A stretch of 64,000 nucleotides of DNA from the NCBI RefSeq assembly GCF_002027705.1, contig NZ_MBTG01000007.1, forward strand, positions 178,134 to 242,133, in the 5' to 3' direction. Under the pieces are notes generated by a model, which worked only from the letters and a program-made list of their open reading frames with translations, did not search any database and was not told where the DNA came from. Positions within the stretch are counted from its first letter, which is position 1. Every line of letters begins with the position of its first letter. Both the position numbers and the translations under genes were made by a program. Positions 34,183 through 42,533 of this stretch are shown one piece after another. The stretch comes from Paenibacillus ferrarius. GTDB taxonomy: Bacteria > Bacillota > Bacilli > Paenibacillales > NBRC-103111.

Positions 34183-35223
34183 CTACCTGCCGATACCTGC
34201 CTGCATAGTCTCATCAAGATACAGGAAACCCACGCCATGATCAAAATCTTTTCCACTTATCGCGTAATCCAGCACGGCGCGCTGCAGGCTTGAGGTGCGA
34301 GGCGCGGATTGCAGATCCACCGGCTTTTCACCGAACACTCGCTGAAAGATTTCATCCTCATCCACAACCGCATGCACAAGTGTAAAAAGCTTCTGAAATT
34401 GAACAATGTTGGACTCTGAAGAGAGGACTTGACGCAAGGAAGGTCCCAACAACCAGGATGAACATACGAACGCAGCAAACTTTTTGTCCGGAAAATAGGT
34501 TGCAAAGAAGTGAACAGCCTCGTTCATCGATTCCCTGCACAACTCCGAGCTCAGCTTGCCTCCTTCCTGAACGTGCACCTCAAGAACAGGCGTATCCTCG
34601 AACAGTACGAGCTTCCATACTTGCGGATCAAGCCGGATCGTATGCGGCATGACCACTGCTTCCGAAGAAATTGGGTTGCCCACGATTTCGTGAGAAGTTG
34701 GCTTCTTTACATTAGCAACTATTTGCAGATGGCCCGTTCCATGATGAAGGTAAACCCATACTTTCATTTCCCAGCGCGGCTTATGGATGTATTGCAACCT
34801 ACCTATCTTGAATAAGCGGCACTGAACATGATTAAGAATCCAACCGATCTGGCTAAGCCCCCATCGTCCATGCTTGCCGTAGTAATCCTTCATCCACACG
34901 TGAATGTCAGTAAACGTATCAACGAGTATAGGAAATGGAACTCCAATAGCCCTATACTGTTTTTGAACAAAAGGGATTATGGCAAAGATCGCCACAGCAG
35001 CAAACATCCCTGCTTGCTCCCCCATTTCTGATTCTACGGAACATAGAAGTGGGATAAGTTCATCGGAATTGCTGTCGCCTTCAATGAGTTGAAGCAGACG
35101 ATGATGACATAGCGAAGCATGCTCGCGGAGCTGTTCATTCTTGTTAATTTTATCTACGGCCAGATCATATGCTTCCCATATCGCATCAGGCAACTGAAGG
35201 ATAGGATTGACTTCATTCTTCAT
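34183..35223 (-). CDS. acyltransferase-domain protein (NAT_N / GNAT_C type)
   Basis: 346 residues. The central segment FTDIHVWMKDYYGKHGRWGL, then LNHVQCRLFKIGRLQY, and the later VLEVHVQEGGKLSSELCRES, FFATYFPDKKFAAFVCSSWL and SESNIVQFQKLF motifs match the paired NAT_N and GNAT_C domains annotated in many Paenibacillus proteins. The fold is related to N-acetyltransferases; the substrate is not known. It is soluble, with no signal peptide. GGAGAATG precedes ATG 35223. It is monocistronic. Confidence 0.78.
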   Translation of the reverse strand: MKNEVNPILQLPDAIWEAYDLAVDKINKNEQLREHASLCHHRLLQLIEGDSNSDELIPLLCSVESEMGEQAGMFAAVAIFAIIPFVQKQYRAIGVPFPILVDTFTDIHVWMKDYYGKHGRWGLSQIGWILNHVQCRLFKIGRLQYIHKPRWEMKVWVYLHHGTGHLQIVANVKKPTSHEIVGNPISSEAVVMPHTIRLDPQVWKLVLFEDTPVLEVHVQEGGKLSSELCRESMNEAVHFFATYFPDKKFAAFVCSSWLLGPSLRQVLSSESNIVQFQKLFTLVHAVVDEDEIFQRVFGEKPVDLQSAPRTSSLQRAVLDYAISGKDFDHGVGFLYLDETMQAGIGR

Positions 35224-35404
35224 CTTTCATTCTCCTTGCAGTTCTACTGCCGTTTTGTCCACATCGTATCATCAAATGATGAGACCGTCGATATGACCTT
35301 GGAAAGGGAGCTTCTATCCCATACATAAGATTCTGTACATAGGGGAATATATCCTTACCTGCATTTACAGACCACCATTCAACAAGGGCTTGGAGGTATG
35401 AATC

Positions 35405-35803
35405 ATGTTCCCGCGTTTTATAAAACTAGCTTTGATCTCTTTTCTGTGTATAACCACCCTGCTTGGAGCTCATCGTTATCGGACACATCCCCATAATCAG
35501 CAAATGATGGCCCAGACGGCAAGCTGGGAAACCGCTAAACAAGGCTCGCCAACTTTCTTTCAAACAAATCCGTTTGGCATGCCTGGTGTGGACGCCCGAA
35601 TAGAAACGCAAAACAGCCTAAGCAATCACGCCGCGGCCTATGGTCTTACACCTCCTACTTCTTTCAAAGCTTTAAATGTCCCTGATCAGACATTGAATTC
35701 GAACAACGAAAAGACTTCGTCAGGTTGGAATTACTTAGGACTGCTAGGGTTGCTTGGTATGCTAGGGCTCAGCAGACGCTCGGATTCTCCGCATTCCAAG
35801 TAA
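35405..35803 (+). CDS. WGxxGxxG-family small exported protein
   Basis: 132 residues. An N-terminal signal or anchor helix (FIKLALISFLCITTLLGAH) leads into a Gln/Asn/Ser/Thr-rich middle. The protein ends in SGWNYLGLLGLLGMLGLSRR, the W-x-x-x-G-x-x-G-x-x-G-(x)-R tail characteristic of the WGxxGxxG family of small Bacillales membrane proteins. Function is unknown; the tail resembles sorting tags, with a hydrophobic Gly/Leu helix followed by Arg. CTTGGAGG precedes the ATG, and a terminator follows. Confidence 0.82.
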   Translation: MFPRFIKLALISFLCITTLLGAHRYRTHPHNQQMMAQTASWETAKQGSPTFFQTNPFGMPGVDARIETQNSLSNHAAAYGLTPPTSFKALNVPDQTLNSNNEKTSSGWNYLGLLGLLGMLGLSRRSDSPHSK

Positions 35804-35822
35804 TTTTTTGATCATTGGCTAA

Positions 35823-35861
35823 CAGGAGCAAGATTCCCAGCTGGGGACAGGCTCCTTTTTC
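35823..35861 (+). terminator. intrinsic terminator
   Basis: AGGAGC / GCTCCT outer stem with an inner TCCCAGCTGGGGA pairing, then TTTTT. Confidence 0.7.
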
Positions 35862-35878
35862 ATTCCATAAACAGGTTA

Positions 35879-35894
35879 ATAAACATATGTTTAT
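35879..35894. promoter_or_regulatory. perfect 16-bp palindrome upstream of psuK
   Basis: ATAAACATATGTTTAT, fully symmetric. It overlaps a TATACT -10-like hexamer (35892-35897) in the presumed psuKG promoter, 66 bp before the start codon. It is a candidate operator for the HTH carried by PsuK itself. Confidence 0.6.
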
Positions 35895-35959
35895 ACTATA
35901 GACTTTTGTTTTAAAAGGGAGTAAGATAAACGTAGCACTTGATTGAAAGGAGCCATTTC

Positions 35960-37060
35960 ATGGATCGTGAACAGCAAATTCTAGCGCTTATTCGTCAAAA
36001 TCCTTTCATCTCTCAGCATGAAATGGCCACACTCATTGGCATCTCCCGTTCTGCTGTTGCCGGCTATATCGCGGCGTTGACGAAGAAAGGCACGATCCGC
36101 GGCCGCGCTTATGTCACCTCAGAGCCACGTACGATCACGTGTATTGGCGGAGCCAATCTGGACAGCAAGGCTGTGAGCAAGCAAGCCATTCGTCTGGCTT
36201 CCTCGAATCCGGTCACTGTGTCAGAATCCTGCGGCGGTGTTGCCCGCAATATCGCAGAATCACTCGCAGGGCTCGCATGTCCGACAGCACTTCTGACTGT
36301 TGTAGGGGATGATAAAGCTGGCCAGTGGGTACTGGACGAAACGCGGAAACGCGGCGTTGATGTTAGTCAGGCCGTTACCTTGCAAGGCGAAAGCACGGGG
36401 ACTTATACCGCTTTGCTTGATGCCTCAGGCGAGATGTTTTTGGCTTTTGCTAACATGGATATTTATGATAAATGCACGCCCAATCTACTCATTGACAAGT
36501 GGTCCCACATTGCCTCATCTGCGCTGGTTATTGCTGATACCAATTTACCGGCCGACACCTTGCGCGAATTAATAGTACGCTGCCAAGAAGAAAATATTGT
36601 CCTATTCATTGACCCGGTCTCATCGGAGAAAGCCAAAAAGCTGCCACAACAGCTGCATGGCGTTTCAGCTATATTCCCCAATTTGGAGGAAGCTTATCAG
36701 TTAGCAGGCATCGCAAGAGAGGCTAATGCGGACTATAGGCAGTTAGCCGAAGCGATCCGCGAACGAGGCGTGAAACATGTGTTCATTACACTCGGCGGTG
36801 AGGGCGTACTATATGTAGGCGAGGAAGGCGATAAACACTTCCCTCCTATTCCCACCAAGGTTGTTGAGGTTACCGGAGCAGGTGATGCCTTCTTAGCGGG
36901 TATTGCTTATGGCATTGCGCATCAACATACTTTTATGGAAGCCTGTTCCTTTGGGCTTGCAGCTTCACATATCACCCTGCAAACCGCACAGTCTGTCGCG
37001 AGTGAGCTTACGGAAGAACGTCTTGCCCAAATCCATATGACTTTAACTAAAGGAGACTAA
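35960..37060 (+). CDS. psuK: pseudouridine kinase with N-terminal HTH (PfkB family)
   Basis: 366 residues. Residues 1-55 are a MarR/DeoR-like winged HTH ([20 protein letters not shown]). Residues 60-366 are a PfkB sugar kinase: N-terminal [14 protein letters not shown], the substrate glycine motif [16 protein letters not shown], and the C-terminal anion-hole/base motif [17 protein letters not shown]. It phosphorylates pseudouridine to the 5'-phosphate. The stop lies 7 bp before psuG, so the pair acts as one operon for pseudouridine degradation. AAAGGAG precedes ATG 35960. The HTH fusion suggests autoregulation. Confidence 0.93.
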   Translation: MDREQQILALIRQNPFISQHEMATLIGISRSAVAGYIAALTKKGTIRGRAYVTSEPRTITCIGGANLDSKAVSKQAIRLASSNPVTVSESCGGVARNIAESLAGLACPTALLTVVGDDKAGQWVLDETRKRGVDVSQAVTLQGESTGTYTALLDASGEMFLAFANMDIYDKCTPNLLIDKWSHIASSALVIADTNLPADTLRELIVRCQEENIVLFIDPVSSEKAKKLPQQLHGVSAIFPNLEEAYQLAGIAREANADYRQLAEAIRERGVKHVFITLGGEGVLYVGEEGDKHFPPIPTKVVEVTGAGDAFLAGIAYGIAHQHTFMEACSFGLAASHITLQTAQSVASELTEERLAQIHMTLTKGD

Positions 37061-37067
37061 TCCCACT

Positions 37068-37979
37068 ATGCATACATCCTACTTAACATTTACTGATGAG
37101 GTCAAAGAAGCTTTAGCGAACAATAAACCGGTTGTCGCTCTGGAAACAACAATTATTTCTCATGGAATGCCTTATCCGCAAAACATTGAAATGGCTAAAA
37201 AAGTGGAGCAAATCATCCGCGACAACGGTGCAGTTCCAGCGACAATCGGGATCATGGACGGCAAAATCAAGATTGGTCTTAACGAGCAGGAACTTGAAGC
37301 TTTTGCAACAAATGGCCAAGTTGAAAAAGTCAGCCGCCGCGATTTCGGATACATCCTGTCCTCCGGCAAAATCGGTGCTACAACCGTAGCCGCTACTATG
37401 ATCGGCGCTGCGCTTGCCGGCATCGAAGTGTTCGCTACTGGCGGTATCGGCGGCGTTCACCGTGAAGGCGAAGTGTCCATGGACGTCTCCGCTGACTTGA
37501 CAGAGCTGGCACAGACTAACGTTGCCGTTGTCTGCGCAGGAGTGAAGTCGATTCTCGATATCGGCCGTACGCTCGAGTACTTGGAAACCCACGGCGTTCC
37601 CGTGGTTGGTTACCAAACGAGCGAGTTCCCGTCCTTCTACGCACGCGAAAGCGGCTACGGCGTAGACTTCCGCCTCGATGAAGCAGCTGAAGTTGCGGCC
37701 ATGCTCCGCACGAAGTGGGAGCTTGGCATCGCTGGCGGCGCCATCATCGCCAACCCGGTTCCCGCGGAATCCGCGATGAACCATCAAGAGATCGAAGGCG
37801 TCATCCAGCAAGCGCTGGCTGAAGCCAAAGATCAGAACGTGACCGGGAAAAAGGTCACGCCTTTCCTGCTAGCGCGCATTAAACAGCTGACGGAAGGCCG
37901 CAGCTTGGAAACCAACATCGCGCTCGTTTACCACAATGCGCAAACCGCCGCAAGGATTGCGGTTGCGCTGAAGAAATAA
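37068..37979 (+). CDS. psuG: pseudouridine-5'-phosphate glycosidase
   Basis: 303 residues, the full family length. PsuG cleaves the C-C glycosidic bond of pseudouridine 5'-phosphate to uracil and ribose 5-phosphate, with Mn2+ and a catalytic Lys. Conserved blocks: [86 protein letters not shown] and [12 protein letters not shown]. It is translated directly after psuK. The transcript ends at the large hairpin at 38010-38062. Confidence 0.97.
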   Translation: MHTSYLTFTDEVKEALANNKPVVALETTIISHGMPYPQNIEMAKKVEQIIRDNGAVPATIGIMDGKIKIGLNEQELEAFATNGQVEKVSRRDFGYILSSGKIGATTVAATMIGAALAGIEVFATGGIGGVHREGEVSMDVSADLTELAQTNVAVVCAGVKSILDIGRTLEYLETHGVPVVGYQTSEFPSFYARESGYGVDFRLDEAAEVAAMLRTKWELGIAGGAIIANPVPAESAMNHQEIEGVIQQALAEAKDQNVTGKKVTPFLLARIKQLTEGRSLETNIALVYHNAQTAARIAVALKK

Positions 37980-38009
37980 GCCATGACCCTTGTGTGGTCA
38001 TAGCGAATA

Positions 38010-38062
38010 AAAAAAGAGGCTGTCCCTCGAGTAGATAAACCTACTCGAGGGACAGCTTTTTT
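38010..38062. terminator. psuG terminator of the AAGTAG/CTACTT hairpin family
   Basis: Nearly perfect long stem: AAAAAGAGGCTGTCCCTCGA on the left, apex GTAGATAAACCTAC, and TCGAGGGACAGCTTTTTT on the right. Confidence 0.92.
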
Positions 38063-38132
38063 GATTGGGATTCGGAGAAGCTCAATCGTGCCTATACCAA
38101 ACTGAACTCTAGCTCCAGTTGCCTTCTCTAAA

Positions 38133-38310
38133 CCTGCAATTATACATCTATTTTGCTCATGAAATAGCCTCAACGATTAAATTCCTGCGTTTGTGCAGGT
38201 TTTTGAGGCTTTTTCTGGATGAGCGGCTGAAAAAGATAAAAATGCCTGCACAATTGCAGGCATTTCCATTTTTCAACCAAATTCACCCGGAAATCCTGTA
38301 TTTTCGCAGG
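38133..38310 (+). repeat. four-module palindromic intergenic element, copy B
   Basis: Modules start at 38133 (CCTGCAATTATACATC), 38184 (CCTGCGTTTGTGCAGG), 38245 (CCTGCACAATTGCAGG) and 38295 (CCTGTATTTTCGCAGG), with spacing 51, 61, 50. The flanking A-rich left and T-rich right sides extend several modules into longer stems. It lies between the convergent psuG and nitroreductase genes and is the closest relative of the inverted copy at 13217-13395. Confidence 0.92.
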
Positions 38311-38349
38311 CTTTTACACTTCGGTGAACTTTTTCTCGTGTTCAAGCAG

Positions 38350-38925
38350 CTACTCGCTTACCCAAATCGTCTTCTGCGCGTAAGGCGTGCGCTTGGCATT
38401 CTGCGGCTCCATATCCGGGTAGCCCAGATAGATGAAACCGACCATCTCCTCTTTGCCGGAGAGTTCGAAGGTCTCCCGCATCTTGGCATGGTACGTCGGT
38501 GCGCCTGAGCGCCAAATCGTGCCGAGCCCTAGTGCATGAGCGGTAAGCAGCATATTCTGCACCGCCGAATGCGCGGCCGCGAACTCCTCAATCTCTGGCA
38601 CGATAGGAGTTGCCGAAGGAGTTACAGCAACCGCAATAACGACAGGAGCACGATAAGCTTTCCTCTCCTGAGCACCCGCAAGCTTCGCAAGTTCATCCGC
38701 AGAAAGGTCAGGATTCGCTTCCGACAAAGCTACAGCGGCATAACCACGACCTAGCAGCCCTCTGCCTTCCCCGGTCATCACCCAGAATCGCCAAGGCTCT
38801 GTTTGACAATGGTTAGGCGCCCAAGTGCCTGCTTCCAATATTTCTTCGATTAGCGACTTATCGATAGGATCTTGTTTGACCTTACCGATACTGCGACGAT
38901 GACGTATTGCTTCCTTAACATCCAT
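38350..38925 (-). CDS. nitroreductase-family FMN oxidoreductase
   Basis: 191 residues of the nitroreductase fold. MDVKEAIRHRRSIGKVKQDP contains the FMN-contacting R-R-S; EAGTWAPNHCQTEPWRFWVM and the later GLGTIWRSGAPT and VGFIYLGYPD segments are typical of the YdjA/YfhC branch. It reduces nitro-aromatics or quinones with NAD(P)H; the natural substrate is unknown. AGGGAG lies 8 bp before ATG 38925. It sits 90 bp downstream of the ABC ATPase gene on the same strand, with no terminator between. Confidence 0.88.
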   Translation of the reverse strand: MDVKEAIRHRRSIGKVKQDPIDKSLIEEILEAGTWAPNHCQTEPWRFWVMTGEGRGLLGRGYAAVALSEANPDLSADELAKLAGAQERKAYRAPVVIAVAVTPSATPIVPEIEEFAAAHSAVQNMLLTAHALGLGTIWRSGAPTYHAKMRETFELSGKEEMVGFIYLGYPDMEPQNAKRTPYAQKTIWVSE

Positions 38926-39015
38926 GATTTCCACTCCCTGCAGCGTTTTCTTTCTCTATTGTTACACGTCTGCTGCTTCGTGCGCAAACCCGAATTATGA
39001 GAAGCTTGCTCTACG

Positions 39016-39807
39016 CTATTCCTTCTTCGATGGAATCGAGAGCCACGGACGCTCACTCTGCCAGTTCACTTCGACCGGCGTCTCGAAGAAGGACGACAAC
39101 CGAGCGCTGGACAGCACATCACGCGAGTTCCCTTTGGCAAAGACCTCGCCACGGCGAATCAACAGCGATTGATTAAAGACCGGAAGGATTTCCTCAATAT
39201 GATGGGTCACAAACAATAAGGTAGGCGCATCCGGCCCCTGTGCTAATTCATTGACACTGGTCAGTAATGCTTCCCGCGAAAGAAAGTCGAGACCATTCGT
39301 CGCTTCATCCAAAATCAGCAGCTTCGGCGATGCCATTAACGCACGGGCTATGAGCAGCTTTTGCTTCTCACCCTGGGAGCAGGATTGATACGTGCGATCG
39401 TATAAATGATAGCAGGATAGTCGCTGCATAAGCTGGACAGCTCGTTCGAAATCTTCTTCACTCGGTTTCTCATAAAGTCCAATCGAGGCATGCTTGCCGC
39501 TAATAACAACATGCTGCGTTTTATCAGAAGCATACAGTTTCTCTTGCAAGGATGAGCTCACCCAGCCGATTGATTTCCGCAAATCTCTTAAATCAACAGA
39601 GCCAAATGGATGTCCCAGTACAGACATATCGCCTTGGCTTGGCCAGATGTAGCCATTAATCATATTGAGCAGCGTCGTTTTGCCTGAGCCGTTCAACCCC
39701 AGGACAGCCCAATGCTCTCCCTGCCTAACTTGCCAGTCTACTTGGTTTAATATCGTTTTATTTTCCCGAAACCAAGACACCTTGTTCATTTCAATAATCG
39801 CGCTCAC
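39016..39807 (-). CDS. ABC transporter ATP-binding protein (stand-alone, ModF-like)
   Basis: 263 residues with one nucleotide-binding domain: Walker A LGLNGSGKTTLLNMI, Q-loop in GWVSSSLQEKL, signature CSQGEKQKLLIARAL (C-S-Q-G-E in place of LSGGQ), Walker B KLLILDEATNGLD and H-loop FVTHHIEEI. The pattern matches the PhrA/ModF or YlmA-like group of iron- or molybdate-type ATPases lacking a dedicated permease. It follows the exporter gene by 20 bp, so it is co-transcribed. No membrane partner of ABC type is encoded nearby. Confidence 0.87.
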   Translation of the reverse strand: MSAIIEMNKVSWFRENKTILNQVDWQVRQGEHWAVLGLNGSGKTTLLNMINGYIWPSQGDMSVLGHPFGSVDLRDLRKSIGWVSSSLQEKLYASDKTQHVVISGKHASIGLYEKPSEEDFERAVQLMQRLSCYHLYDRTYQSCSQGEKQKLLIARALMASPKLLILDEATNGLDFLSREALLTSVNELAQGPDAPTLLFVTHHIEEILPVFNQSLLIRRGEVFAKGNSRDVLSSARLSSFFETPVEVNWQSERPWLSIPSKKE

Positions 39808-39827
39808 CTAGGTTCGCTCCTTCTGAA

Positions 39828-41060
39828 TTAGGCTTTGACTGCTGTTTGTTGCAGCAGCTCAGCATCCTGTAAATGCAACTTCTTGTCCGTTGGAAGGAAA
39901 GCTGCCAGCAGACCAATTAATGGTAGGAACGCACAGAGCTTAATCACAAATGAGATGCTTGTCGCATCCGCCAACATCCCAAGCACAGCCGATCCAATCC
40001 CTCCAAGACCAAATGCCACGCCAAAAAACAATCCAGACACAGTCCCCACTTTACCAGGCAGCAGTTCTTGCGCATAAACGATAATAACGGAGAAACCTGA
40101 CAGCAGAATGAACCCGATACAGGCACATAGAATACCCGCCCAGAACAAATTGGCATACGGCAGAAGCAGCGAAAACGGCGCTGTTCCAAGAATCGAGAAC
40201 CAAATCATATTCCGTCTTCCGAAGCGATCCGCCAGCGGGCCACCCATGAACGTACCCAAAGCACCGGCAGCAAGCAAGCTGAAAATAAAGAGCTGCGCCT
40301 TTTCAACTGAAAGCTGATTATGGTCAATCAAATAAAAGGCGTAGAACCCTGTCATGCTTGCCATATAAACAAACTTCGAAAATAACAGCATAATCAGAAT
40401 AGATATCGCGAAGGCCACGGTTTTACGAGGAAGCTTCTTGTGAACAACCTCTGTTTTGTTTGATACAGCTGGACGTCTTCCGACATTCCGATACCATTTG
40501 GCAACGAAAATCTGTACAACAATCCCCACAGCAGCCACGATGGAAAACCAGATGATACCGAATTGACCAAAAGGCACAAAAATCAGCGCTGTAAAAATGG
40601 GAGCCAAAGCCTGCCCAATGTTGCCTCCGGTTTGGAAAATCGACTGCGCCAGCCCTCTACGAGGCCCAGCGGCCAAATAAGCCACACGCGATGCTTCCGG
40701 ATGAAGAACCGACGATCCTAGACCGACCAGAATAACGGCGAGGATGACTTGCATGAACGTAGACGCAACAGCCAGAACAATTACGCCTATAAGGGAGAAA
40801 AATACCCCAGCGGGCAGCAGAAATGGCTTTGGCTTCGAGTCCGTATATAAACCAATCAAGGGTTGAAACATGGAAGCCGTGATGTTGAGAGTGAAAGCAA
40901 TCCACCCAATTTGGGTAAAACTAAGCTGTAAAGAAGTATGAAGAATCGGAAAAACAGCAGGAATAGCAGATTGAATGGCATCATTTAATAAATGAACCAA
41001 ACTGATTGAAAATAAAATGGCAAAAACGGTTTGATTACGTGCAATACTTGAATTCGACAT
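39828..41060 (-). CDS. MFS transporter, fosmidomycin-resistance (Fsr) type
   Basis: 410 residues with 12 membrane helices. HLLNDAIQSAIPAVFPILHT followed by LQLSFTQIGWIAFTLNITAS at the N-terminus and LGSSVLHPEASRVAYLAAG in helix 4 are characteristic of the Fsr subfamily of drug exporters. It probably exports a small toxic compound; the substrate is not identifiable. The start ATG 41060 has GAGG 5 bp upstream; the frame opens at 41084. The FadR-type gene lies 58 bp upstream on the same strand and may control the unit. Confidence 0.88.
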   Translation of the reverse strand: MSNSSIARNQTVFAILFSISLVHLLNDAIQSAIPAVFPILHTSLQLSFTQIGWIAFTLNITASMFQPLIGLYTDSKPKPFLLPAGVFFSLIGVIVLAVASTFMQVILAVILVGLGSSVLHPEASRVAYLAAGPRRGLAQSIFQTGGNIGQALAPIFTALIFVPFGQFGIIWFSIVAAVGIVVQIFVAKWYRNVGRRPAVSNKTEVVHKKLPRKTVAFAISILIMLLFSKFVYMASMTGFYAFYLIDHNQLSVEKAQLFIFSLLAAGALGTFMGGPLADRFGRRNMIWFSILGTAPFSLLLPYANLFWAGILCACIGFILLSGFSVIIVYAQELLPGKVGTVSGLFFGVAFGLGGIGSAVLGMLADATSISFVIKLCAFLPLIGLLAAFLPTDKKLHLQDAELLQQTAVKA

Positions 41061-41118
41061 TTGACCTCGAACCCCTTTCATCATATCATCTGACGTTTAA
41101 AACGAGAGGAGAATGAAG

Positions 41119-41826
41119 CTACTCCTGGTTAAGATACTTTTTAAGCTGTGTGACCGTGTCATCTAGATTTTGCTGGGTCCAGTAAGCCGCACCCGATACA
41201 TCCTTGTCTTTAATGGCTTGATACATGCTTTCGTGCTGGAGATTGTGGGGATCATGGACATCCTGAACGCTCACCAATTTATGAGAAGCTTCAAGAAAGA
41301 CAGTTGAAAAAGACCGATACAGGTCGATAGCAACGCTGTTTTTGCTAGCGATAGCGATGGATAGATGGAACTTCATATCTGAAACCAAATAGTTACTCAT
41401 ATCGCCCTTCTCCAAAGACTCTTGTCTTTGATCCAAAGCATTGCGCATCTGCTCAAGATCGAGATCATTACGGCGCTGAGCAGCTAGTCGGGAAATTTCC
41501 AGCTCGAGCATTTTCCTAACCTCATAGACCTCCAGAATTTCGGCTCTGCGAAGCCTATGATCAAGAGGCTCTTGTATACCTGTGTTTGCTGTCAAAAAGG
41601 TGCCAAAACCTTGCTTCTTTTCGAGCAGCCCCGCATGAACAAGCACCCTGACCGCTTCGCGAATGGTTGAACGGCCCACTCCGAATTGCTGCATCAGTTC
41701 AGGCTCTGTTGGAATCTTCTCACCCGGCTTAATTTCGCCTTCTGAAATTTTCTTCTGCAATTGATTCACAACATCGTCAACCAGCTTGGGTCGATTCAGC
41801 GTTTGGAATGACATTTTAGCATTCAT
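41119..41826 (-). CDS. FadR-subfamily GntR transcriptional regulator
   Basis: 235 residues. Residues 10-75 form a GntR winged HTH (IKPGEKIPTEPELMQQFGVG, then RSTIREAVRVLVHAGLLEKK). Residues 85-230 form the all-helical FCD effector domain with its metal-type residues (DMKFHLSIAIAS, HESMYQAIKDKD). The effector is unknown, usually an organic acid. It heads the exporter/ABC/nitroreductase gene set and likely regulates it. CAGGAG precedes ATG 41826. A near-palindrome CTGAAAATTTTCCAG at 41864-41878 overlaps its presumed -35 region. Confidence 0.9.
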   Translation of the reverse strand: MNAKMSFQTLNRPKLVDDVVNQLQKKISEGEIKPGEKIPTEPELMQQFGVGRSTIREAVRVLVHAGLLEKKQGFGTFLTANTGIQEPLDHRLRRAEILEVYEVRKMLELEISRLAAQRRNDLDLEQMRNALDQRQESLEKGDMSNYLVSDMKFHLSIAIASKNSVAIDLYRSFSTVFLEASHKLVSVQDVHDPHNLQHESMYQAIKDKDVSGAAYWTQQNLDDTVTQLKKYLNQE

Positions 41827-41863
41827 CTGATCATCTCCTGTTTGTGTAGTATAGCATAGCTGT

Positions 41864-41878
41864 CTGAAAATTTTCCAG
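41864..41878. promoter_or_regulatory. near-palindrome upstream of the FadR-type gene
   Basis: CTGAAAATTTTCCAG (one mismatched pair), about 40 bp before the start codon and next to a TATACT (minus strand, 41853-41848). Candidate autoregulatory site. Confidence 0.4.
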
Positions 41879-42115
41879 CATATTTTTCTATCCATCTGAA
41901 TTTAGTTAGCTCTCCAAACAAATTTGAGGTTAATTCGTCTTTCATATATTAGAATCCCCCTATCTGCTGCTGGTCAATACAGACCTTCACAACGATGAGG
42001 AAATCAAAAAGAGCCTTAACGACCTCGAGTTGGCTCGAAGTGAGCTAGTTTGTCGTGCAACGGTCCACTAACTAACTGCCCCAGAACCCAAACCATATAA
42101 GTTCTTCTTAACAAC
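41879..42115. other. non-coding interval
   Basis: No gene is supported. A short open stretch on the plus strand (about 41970-42072) lacks a start codon and a ribosome binding site. Confidence 0.5.
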
Positions 42116-42160
42116 AAAAAGAACTCCACCGAATGTAGCCATTCTTAAGGAGTTCTTTTT
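42116..42160. terminator. intrinsic terminator of the CDGSH microprotein gene
   Basis: AAAAAGAACTCC / GGAGTTCTTTTT perfect 12-bp arms around an about 21-nt loop, with T-runs on both strands. Confidence 0.85.
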
Positions 42161-42183
42161 TAAAACTTCTATATGTACGAGAC

Positions 42184-42261
42184 TTATTTGTCTTTTTTAG
42201 CGTGTGAACCGTCGCAGTTACCTTCTACGCTTTGTGTGTTTCCGCATGCGCATTTCCCCAT
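42184..42261 (-). CDS. 25-aa CDGSH-motif microprotein
   Basis: A 25-codon frame whose product has Cys4, Cys6, Cys16 and His20, the last two within N-C-D-G-S-H. This 3Cys-1His layout (C-x-C-x9-C-D-G-S-H) is close to the [2Fe-2S] cradle of CDGSH/mitoNEET proteins (C-x-C-x8-CDGSH), but only the loop is present, without the surrounding beta sheet. Expression signals are strong: GGAGG 8 bp before the ATG, a TTTACA-17-TATAAT promoter and a terminator. It could bind an Fe-S cluster as an oligomer, bind zinc, or be a metal-responsive peptide; none of this is shown. Confidence 0.72.
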   Translation of the reverse strand: MGKCACGNTQSVEGNCDGSHAKKDK

Positions 42262-42299
42262 GATCTCAGCCTCCTTCGCTCGTTTATGATGCTGAGTTC

Positions 42300-42328
42300 A
42301 TTATATCTATTTCACTTACATTTGTAAA
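42300..42328 (-). promoter_or_regulatory. sigma-A promoter of the CDGSH microprotein gene
   Basis: On the minus strand TTTACA (42328-42323), an exact 17-bp spacer and the consensus TATAAT (42305-42300), 39 bp before the ATG. Confidence 0.82.
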
Positions 42329-42357
42329 GCGGTTTACTTAAAGTTAGTAATTGAGTT

Positions 42358-42372
42358 TAATTATCATTCTCA
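42358..42372. promoter_or_regulatory. Fur/PerR-like box between the CDGSH and SLH genes
   Basis: TAATTATCATTCTCA matches 11 of 14 positions of the 7-1-7 Fur consensus TGATAAT-N-ATTATCA. It lies about 30 bp upstream of the -35 of the microprotein promoter, so it is not in the usual repressing position. Confidence 0.4.
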
Positions 42373-42533
42373 TTTGCACAATTTCCACGGTTAGCACTCT
42401 CGTACGTAGATTGCCAAGAATTTGACAATGACGTACTCTATCGTGCAAGGTATAGTTATAGCAACAAAAGCACACACTCGATAGCTTGCTAGAGTCCTAT
42501 TTTTTCAAAATTCATTTAATCCTAGGAGGTACT

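Noticed and set aside
38119..38508. Open frame through element B (and a similar one through element A, 13200-13412) encoding alike peptides
   Set aside because: No ribosome binding sites. The similarity follows from the repeated DNA itself, and the 61-bp gap breaks the frame relation between modules.
41970..42072. Plus-strand stretch encoding LNDLELARSELVCRATVH, loosely like the start of a Spo0E-type peptide
   Set aside because: No start codon or ribosome binding site and no C-terminal motif; at most a remnant.
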